A stretch of 64,000 bases of DNA from Lysobacter sp. yr284 (GCF_900107375.1 NZ_FNPT01000014.1:62001-126000), one strand, 5' to 3'. Counted from the stretch's first letter, positions 54,591 to 63,916 are shown. A program made the numbers and translations. Notes: a model not told the origin generated them from the letters alone.

Positions 54591-55475
54591 TCAAGGCCCG
54601 CGCGCCGCGAACCGGGCCTGCGCCTTGGCGAGCAGGTCGGCGTTGAGCCGCTCCAGGCGCTGTCGTTCCCGATCGCCGGCCTGAACGCGTTCGATCAAAC
54701 CGTTGTAGGCGTCCAGATCCTGTTGCCGGGTGAAGGCCAGTCCGCCGTCCTGCAACTGGACGCGGGCGCGCGCGCGTTCGATCAGTTCCACGATCTGCAG
54801 GCTCAATTCGGCCGTTTCGCGCTGGTTGCGCACCATCCGCTTTTCCAGCGCGGCGCGCTCGGCGGCTGAGCTTTCCATCTGCGCGAGCAGCGTGCCGCGC
54901 TGCGGCAGCCGGCTCACCAGGACCTGCGCGCGTTGCCGCAGTTCGCTGCGCGCCTGTTCGCCGATCGCGGCCGAACGGTCGACCAGTTGCATATAGCGCT
55001 GGGCCGCGGCGCGGCTGGCGCGGCGCCCGGCCGCGCTGGCCAGACGTTCGGGCGACAGCAACTGGTCGAGTTGCAGCGTGGCGGCCTCGGCCGCGACCTG
55101 TTGCTGGCGTTGTTGCGCGCGCGAAGCGACCTCGCGCAGCAAGGCGTTGAAGCCGCGCAGCAGTTCGGTGTCGTTGCGCGCCGGAACGGTGTCCCCCGGC
55201 TTGGGCGCGGGGCCGCTGAGCGGGGCGGCCGTTTCGCCGTCGGCGAGGCGGCGCTGCTGCTGGATCAATTCGTTGCCGGTCGCGCGCAGGGCATCGAGTT
55301 CGCGCCGGTTGTCCTGCTGGCGCTTGACGCCGATGTACACGCCCACGCCGATCAAGGCGGCGAACACCACGGCCGCGCCGATCAGGCCCCAGACCAGCCA
55401 GATCTGGCCGTGGCCGCGCTGTACGGCGCTGCGGCGCGGCGCCGCGCGCGCGCCGGTTCGAACATTCGCGAACAT
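54591..55475 (-). CDS. Membrane-anchored coiled-coil protein, paralogue of 56490-57506
   Basis: A 294-residue protein. One TM helix (QIWLVWGLIGAAVVFAALIG, about 25-50) is followed by a long helical, Arg/Gln-rich coiled-coil region. The second half aligns by eye with the protein at 56490-57506 (LLSPERLASAAGRRASRAAA against LLGPKATQAARRTNREYAEL; LQDGGLAFTRQQDLDAYNGL against DDGSLAFADPLVAEQYNRSI). It lacks the zinc ribbon of its paralogue. Function unknown. Confidence 0.72.
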   Translation of the reverse strand: MFANVRTGARAAPRRSAVQRGHGQIWLVWGLIGAAVVFAALIGVGVYIGVKRQQDNRRELDALRATGNELIQQQRRLADGETAAPLSGPAPKPGDTVPARNDTELLRGFNALLREVASRAQQRQQQVAAEAATLQLDQLLSPERLASAAGRRASRAAAQRYMQLVDRSAAIGEQARSELRQRAQVLVSRLPQRGTLLAQMESSAAERAALEKRMVRNQRETAELSLQIVELIERARARVQLQDGGLAFTRQQDLDAYNGLIERVQAGDRERQRLERLNADLLAKAQARFAARGP

Positions 55476-55634
55476 CCCGTGTTTCCCCTGTGCGGGCGGC
55501 GCAGCCCCCGCGCGCCAGTCCCGGCGCGAGTATCGGCGATGCCGCGCGCCGCGGCCAGCGCCGCATTCAGCGGCTTGACCTCAGGCGCGGTCGAGGAACT
55601 ACCCTGGGCGTATCCCATCGAAGGACGCCCCGCG

Positions 55635-56471
55635 ATGTCTGTGCGATTGCTCGAACTGCCGCGCTACCTGCACCGGCTGGGCTTCGACGCGCCGCCGCCG
55701 CCGACCCTGGCGACCCTGGCCGAACTGCAGCGGCGTCACAGCGCGCAGTTCGCGTTCGAGACTATAGCCAACCTGATCCGCGCGCCGATCGCGCTGGACC
55801 TGGACGCGCTGCAGCGCAAGCTGCTGCACGACGGGCGCGGCGGCTACTGCTACGAGCTCAACGGCCTGTTCCAGGCGCTGCTGCGCGAGCTGGGCTTCCA
55901 GCTGCGCGCGGTCGCCGGCCGGGTGGTGATGGGCGGGCCCGAGGATGCGCTGAACGCGCGCACCCATCTGGTCGCGCTGGTGCGCGTGGACGGCGCGGAG
56001 TATCTGGCCGACGTCGGGTTCGGCGGCATGGTGCCGACCGCGCCGCTGCGGCTGGAGTCGCGCGAGCCGCAGGCCACGCCGCACGAACCCTATCGGCTGG
56101 AACTGCGCGAGGACGGCTACCTGCTGCGCGCGCGGGTCGGCGAGCAGTGGCGCGCGCTGTATGTGTTCGACCTGCAGCCGCTGGCGCCGATCGACCTGGA
56201 GGTCGGCAACTGGTACGTCAGCGCGCATCCGGCGTCGCCGTTCCGCGACCAGTTGCTGGTCGCGCGCACCGGGCCGGGGTGGCGCAAGACCTTGAACAAC
56301 GCCAGCTTCGCCGTGCATCGCCCGGGCCAGGACAGCGTGCGCCGCGAACTGGACGGCCCGCAGGCGGTGATGGCGGTGCTGCAGCAGGAGTTCGGGCTGC
56401 GCCTGCCGCCGGGGCCGGAGCTGGAACTGGCGTTGGCGCGCAAGTTCGCGGCCGGCGCGACCCGGCCCTAG
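55635..56471 (+). CDS. Arylamine N-acetyltransferase
   Basis: A 278-residue NAT family enzyme transferring acetyl from acetyl-CoA to arylamines or hydrazines. The catalytic triad is C72 (GRGGYCYELNGLF), H110 (NARTHLVALV) and D125 (YLADVGFGG). The usual N-terminal FENL is FETI here. Length and order match bacterial NATs. It lies between two divergently oriented paralogous coiled-coil membrane protein genes. Confidence 0.95.
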   Translation: MSVRLLELPRYLHRLGFDAPPPPTLATLAELQRRHSAQFAFETIANLIRAPIALDLDALQRKLLHDGRGGYCYELNGLFQALLRELGFQLRAVAGRVVMGGPEDALNARTHLVALVRVDGAEYLADVGFGGMVPTAPLRLESREPQATPHEPYRLELREDGYLLRARVGEQWRALYVFDLQPLAPIDLEVGNWYVSAHPASPFRDQLLVARTGPGWRKTLNNASFAVHRPGQDSVRRELDGPQAVMAVLQQEFGLRLPPGPELELALARKFAAGATRP

Positions 56472-56489
56472 CGCGCCGGCGCCGCGCGC

Positions 56490-57506
56490 TCAGCGGCGCA
56501 GCCGGTCGATTTCCTTCAGCGCCGCCTGGGTGCGCGCGCGCCGCTGCACGTCGATGCTCTCGCTCTGCTGCAGGAACGCGCCGATCTCGGCGATGCTGCG
56601 GTTGTACTGCTCGGCGACCAGCGGATCGGCGAAGGCCAGGCTGCCGTCGTCGCGGACCTCGATGCCGTCGCGGTGCGCGTCGGCGAGGTCGTAGATGCGC
56701 TCGATCCGCTCGATGATCGCGCGCCGGTTCTTCATCAGCGCGGCATCCTCTTCGCTTTCGCGGGCGAGGTTGCGCTGGAATTCGGTCATGATCGCGCGGC
56801 CGTCGGGGCCTTCGCCGGTCAGCGCGCGCAGGCGCTGGGCGAGCTCGCGCTGGCTGGCCTGCTTGACCGCCAGGGTGTAGTTGAGCAGTTCGGCGTACTC
56901 GCGGTTGGTGCGGCGCGCGGCCTGGGTGGCCTTGGGGCCGAGCAGGGTTTCCGGCAGCAACTGCTGTTCCAGGTGCAGGCCCTCGATCCGCTGCTGGGCC
57001 TTGGCCTGGCGGTAGCGGCTCTTGTCGCCGACCTCGCGCAGGACGATGCGCATGCCCTGCATCAGCGACTTGGCGTCGCGCGCCGGCGCCAGCGCGGTGA
57101 CGGCCGAGGGCTCGGGCCGGTCGAGCTTCTCGCTGCCGTCGGGCTGGTTGAGGCGCTGCTGTTCGCGCAGCAGCAGTTCGCGGCTGTCGGCGGCGTCGTT
57201 GTGGGCCTTGCTGGTCTGGGCGATGAAATCGCCGACGTCGTCGTTGGCCATCGACAACACCAGCAAGGTGATCAGCGCGCAGGCGCCGATGAAGAGGATG
57301 CGGGTGGCGGTGCCGTTGGCGCGCCACATCTGCCAGACCGACGGCACCCCGCCCAACGGCATCGCAACCCCGCACTGCGGGCAGCGCAGGGCGTTGGGCG
57401 CGATCGGCCGTTTGCATTTGCGGCACTGGGCGTACAACGGCCGGTCTCCGGAGGGGTGGCCGCGCGCAAGCGGCGCGGACCGAGGGTGGGCGCGATTATC
57501 GGTCAC
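56490..57506 (-). CDS. Zinc-ribbon membrane protein with coiled coil
   Basis: A 338-residue protein. An N-terminal zinc ribbon (CRKCKRPIAPNALRCPQCG, two CxxC knuckles) is followed by a TM helix (ILFIGACALITLLVLSM, about 70-88) and a long helical cytoplasmic or periplasmic domain. It is a paralogue of the protein at 54591-55475 but with the added zinc ribbon. Functions of such zinc_ribbon-TM proteins are unknown. Confidence 0.75.
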   Translation of the reverse strand: MTDNRAHPRSAPLARGHPSGDRPLYAQCRKCKRPIAPNALRCPQCGVAMPLGGVPSVWQMWRANGTATRILFIGACALITLLVLSMANDDVGDFIAQTSKAHNDAADSRELLLREQQRLNQPDGSEKLDRPEPSAVTALAPARDAKSLMQGMRIVLREVGDKSRYRQAKAQQRIEGLHLEQQLLPETLLGPKATQAARRTNREYAELLNYTLAVKQASQRELAQRLRALTGEGPDGRAIMTEFQRNLARESEEDAALMKNRRAIIERIERIYDLADAHRDGIEVRDDGSLAFADPLVAEQYNRSIAEIGAFLQQSESIDVQRRARTQAALKEIDRLRR

Positions 57507-57828
57507 GGCCGGGGCGCGCAGCCAGCCCCGGGCGCGGGCGGCGCGCAGTCGCGCAGCCTTGTCCGCAAGGCGGCCGCTGCGTTCGGGCCGGGCCGACGCG
57601 GGCCCGCGGCAAGCCGTCGGGCGCGAACAACGACTGCGCCTCGACGAACGTCCGGCCGTTCGGGCGCGTGGTTTGCGTCGGGTCGGGCCGGGGCGAGAGA
57701 TGGCGGAGATTTTTTTCGCCGCCCGTGTCGATTCCTGCGATCCTGGCTCGTCGCTGTCATGAGCAGGCGGGAACGGACCGCGTTCCGCCGCCCGCCGCCC
57801 TTACCCATTCGCTTATCGGAGCTTCGCC
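57507..57828. other. 322-bp intergenic region
   Basis: It separates divergent genes (zinc-ribbon protein and VOC protein). No repeat, RNA or gene was recognised. It contains a T-rich stretch (GATTTTTTTCGCC near 57708) that may mark promoter sequence. Confidence 0.5.
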
Positions 57829-58248
57829 ATGACCACCCACGCGCAACTGTTCGTCAATCTGCCGGTGCAGGACCTGGACCGCTCGGTCGCCTTCTTCACC
57901 CAACTGGGCTACAGCTTCAACCCGCAGTTCACCGACGAGAACGCGACCTGCATGCTGCTGGGCGAGAACCTGTTCGCGATGCTGCTGGTGCGGCCGTTCT
58001 TCCAGACCTTCACCCAGAAGGAACTGATCGATCCGCAGCGCCAGGTGCAGACCCTGGTGGCGCTGCCGGTGGGCAGCCGCGAGGAGGTCGATGCGCTGGT
58101 GGACAAGGCGGTCGCGGCCGGGGCCAAGGCGCACGAGCCGAAGGACTACGGCTTCATGTACCAGCGCGCCTACGACGACCTGGACGGCAACACCTGGGAG
58201 ATCTTCTACATGGACGCCAATGCGCAGCCGGGCGAGGCCCTGGGTTGA
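57829..58248 (+). CDS. VOC (glyoxalase/bleomycin-resistance fold) protein
   Basis: A 139-residue protein with QLFVNLPVQDLDRSVAFFTQ, ENLFAMLLVRPFFQTF and the terminal YDDLDGNTWEIFYMDA. This is a single-domain vicinal-oxygen-chelate protein of the 'glyoxalase/bleomycin resistance/extradiol dioxygenase' group. Metal ligands and substrate cannot be assigned confidently. Followed by a bidirectional terminator. Confidence 0.92.
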   Translation: MTTHAQLFVNLPVQDLDRSVAFFTQLGYSFNPQFTDENATCMLLGENLFAMLLVRPFFQTFTQKELIDPQRQVQTLVALPVGSREEVDALVDKAVAAGAKAHEPKDYGFMYQRAYDDLDGNTWEIFYMDANAQPGEALG

Positions 58249-58341
58249 GGGAGCCGGCGATCTGAGCGCAAGGCGTCGGGACTGAAGTCCCTCCCACAGG
58301 AGCGATTCCTCCCATAGGAGCGGTGCCTTCCTCAGGAAAAG

Positions 58342-58367
58342 AAAAGCCCCGCGATTGCGGGGCTTTT
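58342..58367. terminator. Bidirectional rho-independent terminator
   Basis: AAAAGCCCCGC/GCGGGGCTTTT, an 11-bp perfect stem with loop GATT, has A-rich sequence before and T-rich sequence after. It serves the convergent VOC and DUF3016 genes. Family-2 repeat copies flank it (about 58265-58285 and 58369-58393). Confidence 0.9.
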
Positions 58368-58417
58368 CGTGGGAGGGCCTTCAGGCCCGACGCCCTTGTT
58401 TCAGCGACCGGCGAGCG

Positions 58418-58990
58418 TCACCGCGCCGCGCTGCGCGCGTCGGCCTTGAACTCGCGGTTCATCCAGTCGTCGATCAGCCGCTTCTCGTAGCGCAGCGGGT
58501 CGCTGTCGCTGGCGCTGCGCGGGCCCATCAGGAAGCTGAGGTCGCGCAGGGCGCGCTCGCCCTGTCCGATCACCTGGCCGTTGGCGTCGGTGAGGGTGAA
58601 CTTGAGGTCGATGCGCGGCGGGTAGATGTCGCGGACGAAGCGGGTGTCGTCGAACTGCGGGCCGTGCCAAGGCTCGTAGTCGCCGGCGCGCTTGATGTTG
58701 GTGATGTCCACCGCCAAGCGCTGGCCGGGCGCCAGTTCGCGTTCGCCGCGCTTGCGCACGTGCTGGGCGATCTGTTCGACCCAGTTGCCGCGGCGCGCGT
58801 CGAAGCGGTTGCGGCTCTGGCGGATCTCGGTGAACTGCTCGGGGTTCTCCCAGCGCACGCTGACCGGGCCTTGTTCGGGCAGGGCGCGCGGGGCGTCGGG
58901 ATCGGTGACGGTACGGGACTTGGCGCCGGCGGCGCCGCTCGCCAGCACGGCGGCGGCGGCCAGGGCCAGCCAGGCGGTTCGGAGTTTCAT
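58418..58990 (-). CDS. Exported DUF3016 protein
   Basis: A 190-residue protein with signal peptide (AWLALAAAAVLASGAAGAKS). It contains VRWENPEQFTEIRQSRNRFD, RLAVDITNIKRAGDYEPWHG and YPPRIDLKFTLTDANGQVIG, the DUF3016 pattern. Periplasmic or outer-membrane associated, function unknown. Confidence 0.88.
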   Translation of the reverse strand: MKLRTAWLALAAAAVLASGAAGAKSRTVTDPDAPRALPEQGPVSVRWENPEQFTEIRQSRNRFDARRGNWVEQIAQHVRKRGERELAPGQRLAVDITNIKRAGDYEPWHGPQFDDTRFVRDIYPPRIDLKFTLTDANGQVIGQGERALRDLSFLMGPRSASDSDPLRYEKRLIDDWMNREFKADARSAAR

Positions 58991-59121
58991 GGCGCTCTCC
59001 GGGAAAGGGTTCGGCACCGATTCTCCGCCTGCCGCGCGCCCCAGGCCAGTGCGGCCGGGGCGGTGTTGGCGACAGTTCACGATGTTCGCCGCGACCGCTC
59101 CTGGGGCCGTGCGCGGCCGGA

Positions 59122-59523
59122 TCATTCGCAGGCGCGGCCGTCGCCGTCGCGGTCCAGCCGGCGCGAATAGCCCGGTTCGCCGCGCAGCAGCGGCGCCGCG
59201 CCGGCGGCTCGGACCGCGGCGCAGTTGCCATAGACGGCGTCGCCGCGCGCGTTGTGCCCGGCGCCGGCGCCGGCCGGCGTCGGGCGGGCGCCGTGCCGGT
59301 CCGGCGGTCGCAGCCCGGTGCGGCCCTGGTCCGCCAGCGCTGCCGCGCCCGGCGCCGCCGCGCCGCCGCGATGGCAGTGGTAGCCGCCGTTGCTGCGGTC
59401 GTGGTGGCAGCCGTGTTTGTCCAGGCCGCCGCCGTGCGCGGACGCGGCCAGCGGCGTGGCGGCGAGCAGTGCGAGCGCAGCGGCCAGTGCGGCGCGCCGG
59501 CGCCGTGCGTGGATCGGTTTCAT
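59122..59523 (-). CDS. Exported excalibur-domain protein
   Basis: A 133-residue protein with signal peptide ending ASAHG, then a His/Cys-rich segment (GLDKHGCHHDRSNGGYHCHR, YHYH-like), a Gly/Ala linker, and a C-terminal excalibur calcium-binding motif (YSRRLDRDGDGRACE). Extracellular calcium-binding role inferred. Confidence 0.85.
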   Translation of the reverse strand: MKPIHARRRRAALAAALALLAATPLAASAHGGGLDKHGCHHDRSNGGYHCHRGGAAAPGAAALADQGRTGLRPPDRHGARPTPAGAGAGHNARGDAVYGNCAAVRAAGAAPLLRGEPGYSRRLDRDGDGRACE

Positions 59524-59582
59524 CGCGTCCCCCGTCTGCGCGTCAACGCAGTGGGGGACGCGAAGCGGTCAGCGCGGCCGGC

Positions 59583-61580
59583 TCAGGGCGCGACCTTGGC
59601 GCGCGGGGAGAAGTCCACCCGCCGCCGTTCGACGATGCGGCCGCCGTCGCGCCGGCCCTCGACCAACTCGTAGCCGAGCAGGGCGTAGACGCGGGTGCCG
59701 GCGAAGATCGGGCGGGCGTCGCCGTACCAGTCCACGCAGCTGACCACGCAACCGTCGTCGCGGCGCCGGGCGGCGCCGGCGCCGGCGGCCAGCGCGCCGG
59801 CCGCACTCAGGTTCAGGCGCCGGTTGCGCAGGAACAATACGCGGGCATTGCCGCCGTCGGCGTCGCCGGCGCCGATCACCGGCAGCCCCAGCAGGCCGTT
59901 GTCGGCGTCTTCGGGGCGATAGAAAAAGCCGTGGCTGCGGTCGTCGCCCTGGACCGCGTCGGTTTGCAGGTAGTGGCCGGCCACGCGCGGTGCGGCGCCC
60001 AGGCGCACGCTGGTGAAATGCAACGCGCGAGTGCCGACCTGTTCTTCGTCGTCGCGGTCGGTGCCGATCAGGATCGCGTCCTGGCCCAGCGCGTCGACGC
60101 GCTCGACCGCGTGGCGGAGCCGCAACACCGACGGCGGCTCGCGCCGGGCGTAGCGCAGGGCATAGGCCCGCTTCACGTCGACGTCGTCTTTGTCGCCCCA
60201 GTAGCCGCCGAAGCCGAACACCAGCCAGTCGCCGATGAAGCGCGCATGCAGGTCGTAATCGTAGACGTTGGCCTGCGGCAGCGGGCGGTAGGCGGCGCGG
60301 CGGGCGATGCCGCGGCCGTCGCCGAACTCGCTCAGGCGCACGCGCAGCAGCGCGAGGTCGCCGGTGCGCGTGCGCGACGCCCACATCGCCTCGCCTTCGG
60401 CGTCGTTGCCGACCAGCACGTTGAGCCAGCCGTCGCGCTGCAGGAACGACATCTGGTCGACCGGCGCGCCGCTGGCGCGCAGCGCGCTGGGCGGGCGGCC
60501 GTCGAGCGGCATGCGGAACACGGCGGCGTTGGGCTGGCCGGGGCGGTCGGGATCGGGGTCGCGCGAGGTCCAGACGTAGACCGCGTCCTCGGACACGTAG
60601 AACGTGCGGCTGTCCGGGCCGAGCACCGCGGCGGAGCGGCAGCGCATGCGCGGGCCGCCGAGTTCGCACTGGGTCACCGCGTGCAACGCGACGTCGCCGG
60701 GGTCGAGTTGGCCGGGGCTGGCGTAGATCGCGGTGGCCGGCAGGATGCGGCGGAAGTCGGCCGGCGTCGCGCCGGGCCGCCAGTGGCGCAGCGCCGGCAG
60801 GTGCGCGCCGGGCTGCTCGGCTTCGTAGTCGTCCAGCGACATCGGCGCGTAGAAGATCAAGGTCTTGCCGATCAGGCGGCTGGCGTAGTTGCGGGCCGAG
60901 TAATAGTCGCTGCTGCGCAGCTGGTAGGTGGCGCGATAGCGCAGGCCGCCGTCGGCCTGCAGGTCGAACAGGCCGATCTCGGTGCCGCCGCGGCCGTAGC
61001 TGTAGCCGATCACCACCACGGTGCCGTCGGCGACCAGCATCTCGTCGTACCAGGTGTCGGCGGGATCGGAGCCGGGGGCGAAGGCGTCGATGGACGACAC
61101 CGCGCGCAGGCGGTCGCCGCCGGTGTCGAGCACGAACAAACGGCCGCGGCGCAGGACGATCAGGTGGTCGCCTTGTTTCTTGACGATGTCGCCTTCGTCC
61201 ACGCCCTGGGTCTGGACGTTGGTGATGGTGTCGGCGGACGGCGACTCGATGGACGGCGACTCGATGCGCGAGCCGGTGACCGTGATCGATTCCAGAGCGT
61301 TGCTGCTCAGTGTGATCGGCGCCTGGGCCGACTGCGCCGGCGCGGCGGGCGCGTCCGGGGCGGGCGGCGGCGGGGAGTGCCGGCGGTTGGCGCCGGGCTT
61401 GACCAGGCGCGCCATCGCGCGGCGGAAGTCGCCTTCGCTGGCGAACGGCTTGAGGGCGGCGGCGGCGGCGGCGGCGGCGGGCCGGGCCGGCTCGGCCGGG
61501 GTGGCGGCGCGGCCGGCAGCCGGGGCCGCCAGGGCGAGCAGGGCGGCGGCGGACAGCGCCGCGGCGAACAGCGATTTCAT
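59583..61580 (-). CDS. Secreted beta-propeller domain protein
   Basis: A 665-residue exported protein. The signal peptide is FAAALSAAALLALAAPAAG, followed by an Ala/Pro-rich linker and a duplicated IESPSIESPS. Then comes the family signature TNVQTQGVDEGDIVKKQGDH leading into the beta-propeller (PF09826-type, 'secreted protein containing C-terminal beta-propeller domain') that fills the rest. The linker includes nine consecutive alanines encoded by a GCC repeat. Function unknown. Confidence 0.88.
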   Translation of the reverse strand: MKSLFAAALSAAALLALAAPAAGRAATPAEPARPAAAAAAAALKPFASEGDFRRAMARLVKPGANRRHSPPPPAPDAPAAPAQSAQAPITLSSNALESITVTGSRIESPSIESPSADTITNVQTQGVDEGDIVKKQGDHLIVLRRGRLFVLDTGGDRLRAVSSIDAFAPGSDPADTWYDEMLVADGTVVVIGYSYGRGGTEIGLFDLQADGGLRYRATYQLRSSDYYSARNYASRLIGKTLIFYAPMSLDDYEAEQPGAHLPALRHWRPGATPADFRRILPATAIYASPGQLDPGDVALHAVTQCELGGPRMRCRSAAVLGPDSRTFYVSEDAVYVWTSRDPDPDRPGQPNAAVFRMPLDGRPPSALRASGAPVDQMSFLQRDGWLNVLVGNDAEGEAMWASRTRTGDLALLRVRLSEFGDGRGIARRAAYRPLPQANVYDYDLHARFIGDWLVFGFGGYWGDKDDVDVKRAYALRYARREPPSVLRLRHAVERVDALGQDAILIGTDRDDEEQVGTRALHFTSVRLGAAPRVAGHYLQTDAVQGDDRSHGFFYRPEDADNGLLGLPVIGAGDADGGNARVLFLRNRRLNLSAAGALAAGAGAARRRDDGCVVSCVDWYGDARPIFAGTRVYALLGYELVEGRRDGGRIVERRRVDFSPRAKVAP

Positions 61581-61694
61581 GGGGTCGTCCTTGTGGTCCG
61601 GGCGAGGGCGTCGCGGCCGGCGGCCGCGGCAGGTATCGCCATCAACGTCCGTGTCGGCGCCATGGGGTCGGCGGCGCGCGCGCCGCCGGCCCGC

Positions 61695-62069
61695 TCAGGC
61701 GTCGAAGTGTTGGCGCACCGCTTCGAAATCGGCGACCGGGCGCACCTCGATCCGGCCGGTACGGCTCCACGGGAACTCCTGGGCGATGCGCACGGCCTCG
61801 TCCATGTCCGCCGCCTCGATCAGGTTGAAACCGCCCAGATATTCCTTGGCCTCGGCGAAGGGGCCGTCCATGAAGGTGGTGCGGCCGCCGCGGGTGCGCA
61901 GCGACACCGCCTGCGCCGGCGGCGCCAGCATCTGCGAATCGACCAGCTGGCCGCTCTCGCGCATCTGGTCGGCGTGGCGGATGCAGCCGCGCATCATGGT
62001 CGCGTACTCGCCGTCGGGCAGGGCTTCGATCAGCGAATCGTCGTTGTAGATCATCACCAGGAATTTCAT
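61695..62069 (-). CDS. YCII-related protein
   Basis: A 124-residue protein, MKFLVMIYNDDSLIEALPDG, with GRTTFMDGPFAEAKEYLGGF (the conserved DGPFxExKExxGGF of the YCII/DGPF family) and EIRPV-like end IEVRPVADF. Such proteins often accompany ECF sigma factors, but none is adjacent here. Confidence 0.93.
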   Translation of the reverse strand: MKFLVMIYNDDSLIEALPDGEYATMMRGCIRHADQMRESGQLVDSQMLAPPAQAVSLRTRGGRTTFMDGPFAEAKEYLGGFNLIEAADMDEAVRIAQEFPWSRTGRIEVRPVADFEAVRQHFDA

Positions 62070-62189
62070 CGGGACCTCGGCAGCGGGGCGGGCGTTCGCT
62101 GCGCAGGATAGCGCCGTGGGCGCAGCGTCATGCAGTGACAAAACGCATGCGGGTTCAGTTGCCGGGGCGAGTGCCGGGGGACGCGGCCT

Positions 62190-62386
62190 TTGTGGGAGGG
62201 GCCTCAGCCCGACGCTTCGGTTTCCGCTGGCGAGGCGCTGCATGGGACTATGTCCGGGGCTGGGCGGAAAGCGTCGGGACTGAAGTCCCTCCCACAAAGG
62301 CAGTCCCTCCCACAAAAAAAGCAGCGCTTCCCACAAAAAGCAGCCCTTCCCATAAAAGCAGCCCTCCCACCGAAGCCGTCCCGCCC
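62190..62386. repeat. Family-2 repeat pair and degenerate CCCACAAA tandem
   Basis: A GTGGGAGGGGCCTCAGCCCGACGC copy at about 62190-62215 and an inverted relative at about 62272-62298 are followed by four degenerate short copies of a CAG(C/T)CC-TCCCACAAA unit (62299-62372). This fills the promoter region of the TrmO-like gene. Confidence 0.75.
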
Positions 62387-62917
62387 ATGTCCGCCGAGTT
62401 CGTCTGCCGCCCCATCGCCTACCTGCGCTCGCCCTACGCCCAGCGCATCGACGCGCCGCACCAGTCGACGGTGGTGGCCGGGACCGAAAGCGGCGCGGCG
62501 GTGCAGGCGCGGCTGGAGTTCGTCGCCGACCTGCCGCCGGCGGCGTACGCCGACCTGGCCGGGTTCGAGCGGATTTGGCTGATCTTCGCGTTCCACCGCA
62601 GCCAGGGCTGGAACGCGCAGGTCAAGCCGCCGCGCGGCGGGCCCAAGCGCGGGGTGCTGGCGACGCGTTCGCCGCACCGGCCCAATCCGCTGGGGCTGTC
62701 GGCGGTGGAGTTGGTGGCGGTGGAAGAGGGCGCGCTGGTGCTGCGCGGGGTCGACCTGCTCGACGGCACGCCGGTGCTCGACATCAAGCCGTACGTGCCC
62801 TACGCCGATGCCTTCGCCGGTTCGCGCGCGGGCTGGATCGACCGCCTCGACGCCGACCAGGGCCGCCATTCCGCGCCCGGGCCCAAGCGGCCGCGGCGCC
62901 CGGCGCCGGGCGCCTGA
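62387..62917 (+). CDS. trmO: TrmO-like tRNA methyltransferase (TsaA/UPF0066)
   Basis: A 176-residue protein, FVCRPIAYLRSPYAQRIDAP, with RIWLIFAFHRSQGWNAQVKP, GVLATRSPHRPNPLGLSAVE and LDIKPYVPYADAF. These are the signatures of TrmO, which uses S-adenosylmethionine to N6-methylate t6A37 in tRNA-Thr. It is a single-domain version, shorter than the E. coli protein. The ATG at 62387 follows the repeat tract. Confidence 0.9.
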   Translation: MSAEFVCRPIAYLRSPYAQRIDAPHQSTVVAGTESGAAVQARLEFVADLPPAAYADLAGFERIWLIFAFHRSQGWNAQVKPPRGGPKRGVLATRSPHRPNPLGLSAVELVAVEEGALVLRGVDLLDGTPVLDIKPYVPYADAFAGSRAGWIDRLDADQGRHSAPGPKRPRRPAPGA

Positions 62918-63023
62918 GGCGTTGCAACGCCGACGCGCCGATTCGCGTCTCAAGCCTTGGGACGCGGGTATGCATGCTGTGGCCCGCTGCCTTGACGGAG
63001 CGTGGCCCCGGCGCTAGTTTCCC

Positions 63024-63031
63024 AACCGGTT
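63024..63031. promoter_or_regulatory. AACCGGTT palindrome, possible ArsR-type operator
   Basis: CCCAACCGGTTAACTACC lies about 130 bp before the AHSA1 gene. ArsR-family repressors paired with AHSA1 genes commonly bind AACC-GGTT-like sites, but no ArsR gene is visible here, so the assignment is inference. Confidence 0.35.
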
Positions 63032-63157
63032 AACTACCACAGCTCTACATAAGATCGATCCAAACCATTTGCGGTCCGTGCCGTCCGGCTTCGGTTCGCC
63101 CCGGCTTCGCAGCGTCGGGGGCCGCGGCGCGGCGTTTCCTCGCTCAGGAGTTCCGAC

Positions 63158-63664
63158 ATGACGTCCGACGGTTCCAGCACGCTCGCGGTGGCGCCCGCGC
63201 GCACGACCCACCGTATCGAAGAGCGCAGCATCACCCTGCAACGCATCATCCACGCCCCGCGCGACCTGGCGTTCCTGGCCTGGACCGATCCTGTCCACGT
63301 CGCCCGCTGGTGGGGCCCGCACGGCTTTCGCAGCGTGGTGCGCGAGATGGACGTGCGCGTCGGCGGGCAGTTCCGCATCTGCATGGTCGGCCCCGACGGC
63401 GCCGAGTATCCGATCAAGGGCGTGTACCGGCAGATCCTCGAGCCGGACCGGCTGGTCTACACCGACGACTGGGACGACGAGCGCCCGCCGCAGCCCTCGG
63501 AAGTTACCGTCGATTTCGCCGAACAAGGCCCCGAGGAGACCCTGCTGACCGTGGCCATCGTGTTCCCCGACCGCGAGGAGTGCGAACTGGCGCAGGACAT
63601 GGGCACGGTGCCGGGCTGGAGCGATTCGTTCGAACGCCTGGACGCCTACCTCGCCGAGCGCTGA
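63158..63664 (+). CDS. AHSA1/SRPBCC domain protein
   Basis: A 168-residue protein with TLQRIIHAPRDLAFLAWTDP, HVARWWGPHGFRSVVREMDV, GGQFRICM and the C-terminal helix GWSDSFERLDAYLAER, the activator-of-Hsp90-ATPase-1-like fold. A non-conserved 25-residue N-terminal extension precedes it. Such proteins bind hydrophobic ligands; no ligand is assignable. Stand-alone. Confidence 0.92.
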   Translation: MTSDGSSTLAVAPARTTHRIEERSITLQRIIHAPRDLAFLAWTDPVHVARWWGPHGFRSVVREMDVRVGGQFRICMVGPDGAEYPIKGVYRQILEPDRLVYTDDWDDERPPQPSEVTVDFAEQGPEETLLTVAIVFPDREECELAQDMGTVPGWSDSFERLDAYLAER

Positions 63665-63916
63665 GCGGCGTACGCCGCCGCGGCCGCCTGCCGCGGCGGC
63701 GACATCGCCTTGAGCGCCTGACAAACCACCCTGGCGGCCGTCGCAGCGCGCCCGCACTGTTCCATCCGTGCGGCGTTACCCACACGCGCCGCGCGCGCCG
63801 GCGCCGTTACCATCGCAGCGCCCGGTCTCTACCGTTACCGACCGTCTTTCGCCGCGCCGCTCCCGGCGCCGCGCCACCTCCACAGCCGCGCCGCGCGCGG
63901 CGACCGCGGAGCCGCC

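Noticed and set aside
58692-62111. 1139-codon open frame on the plus strand
   Set aside because: Antisense to the DUF3016, excalibur, beta-propeller and YCII genes; no recognisable domain.
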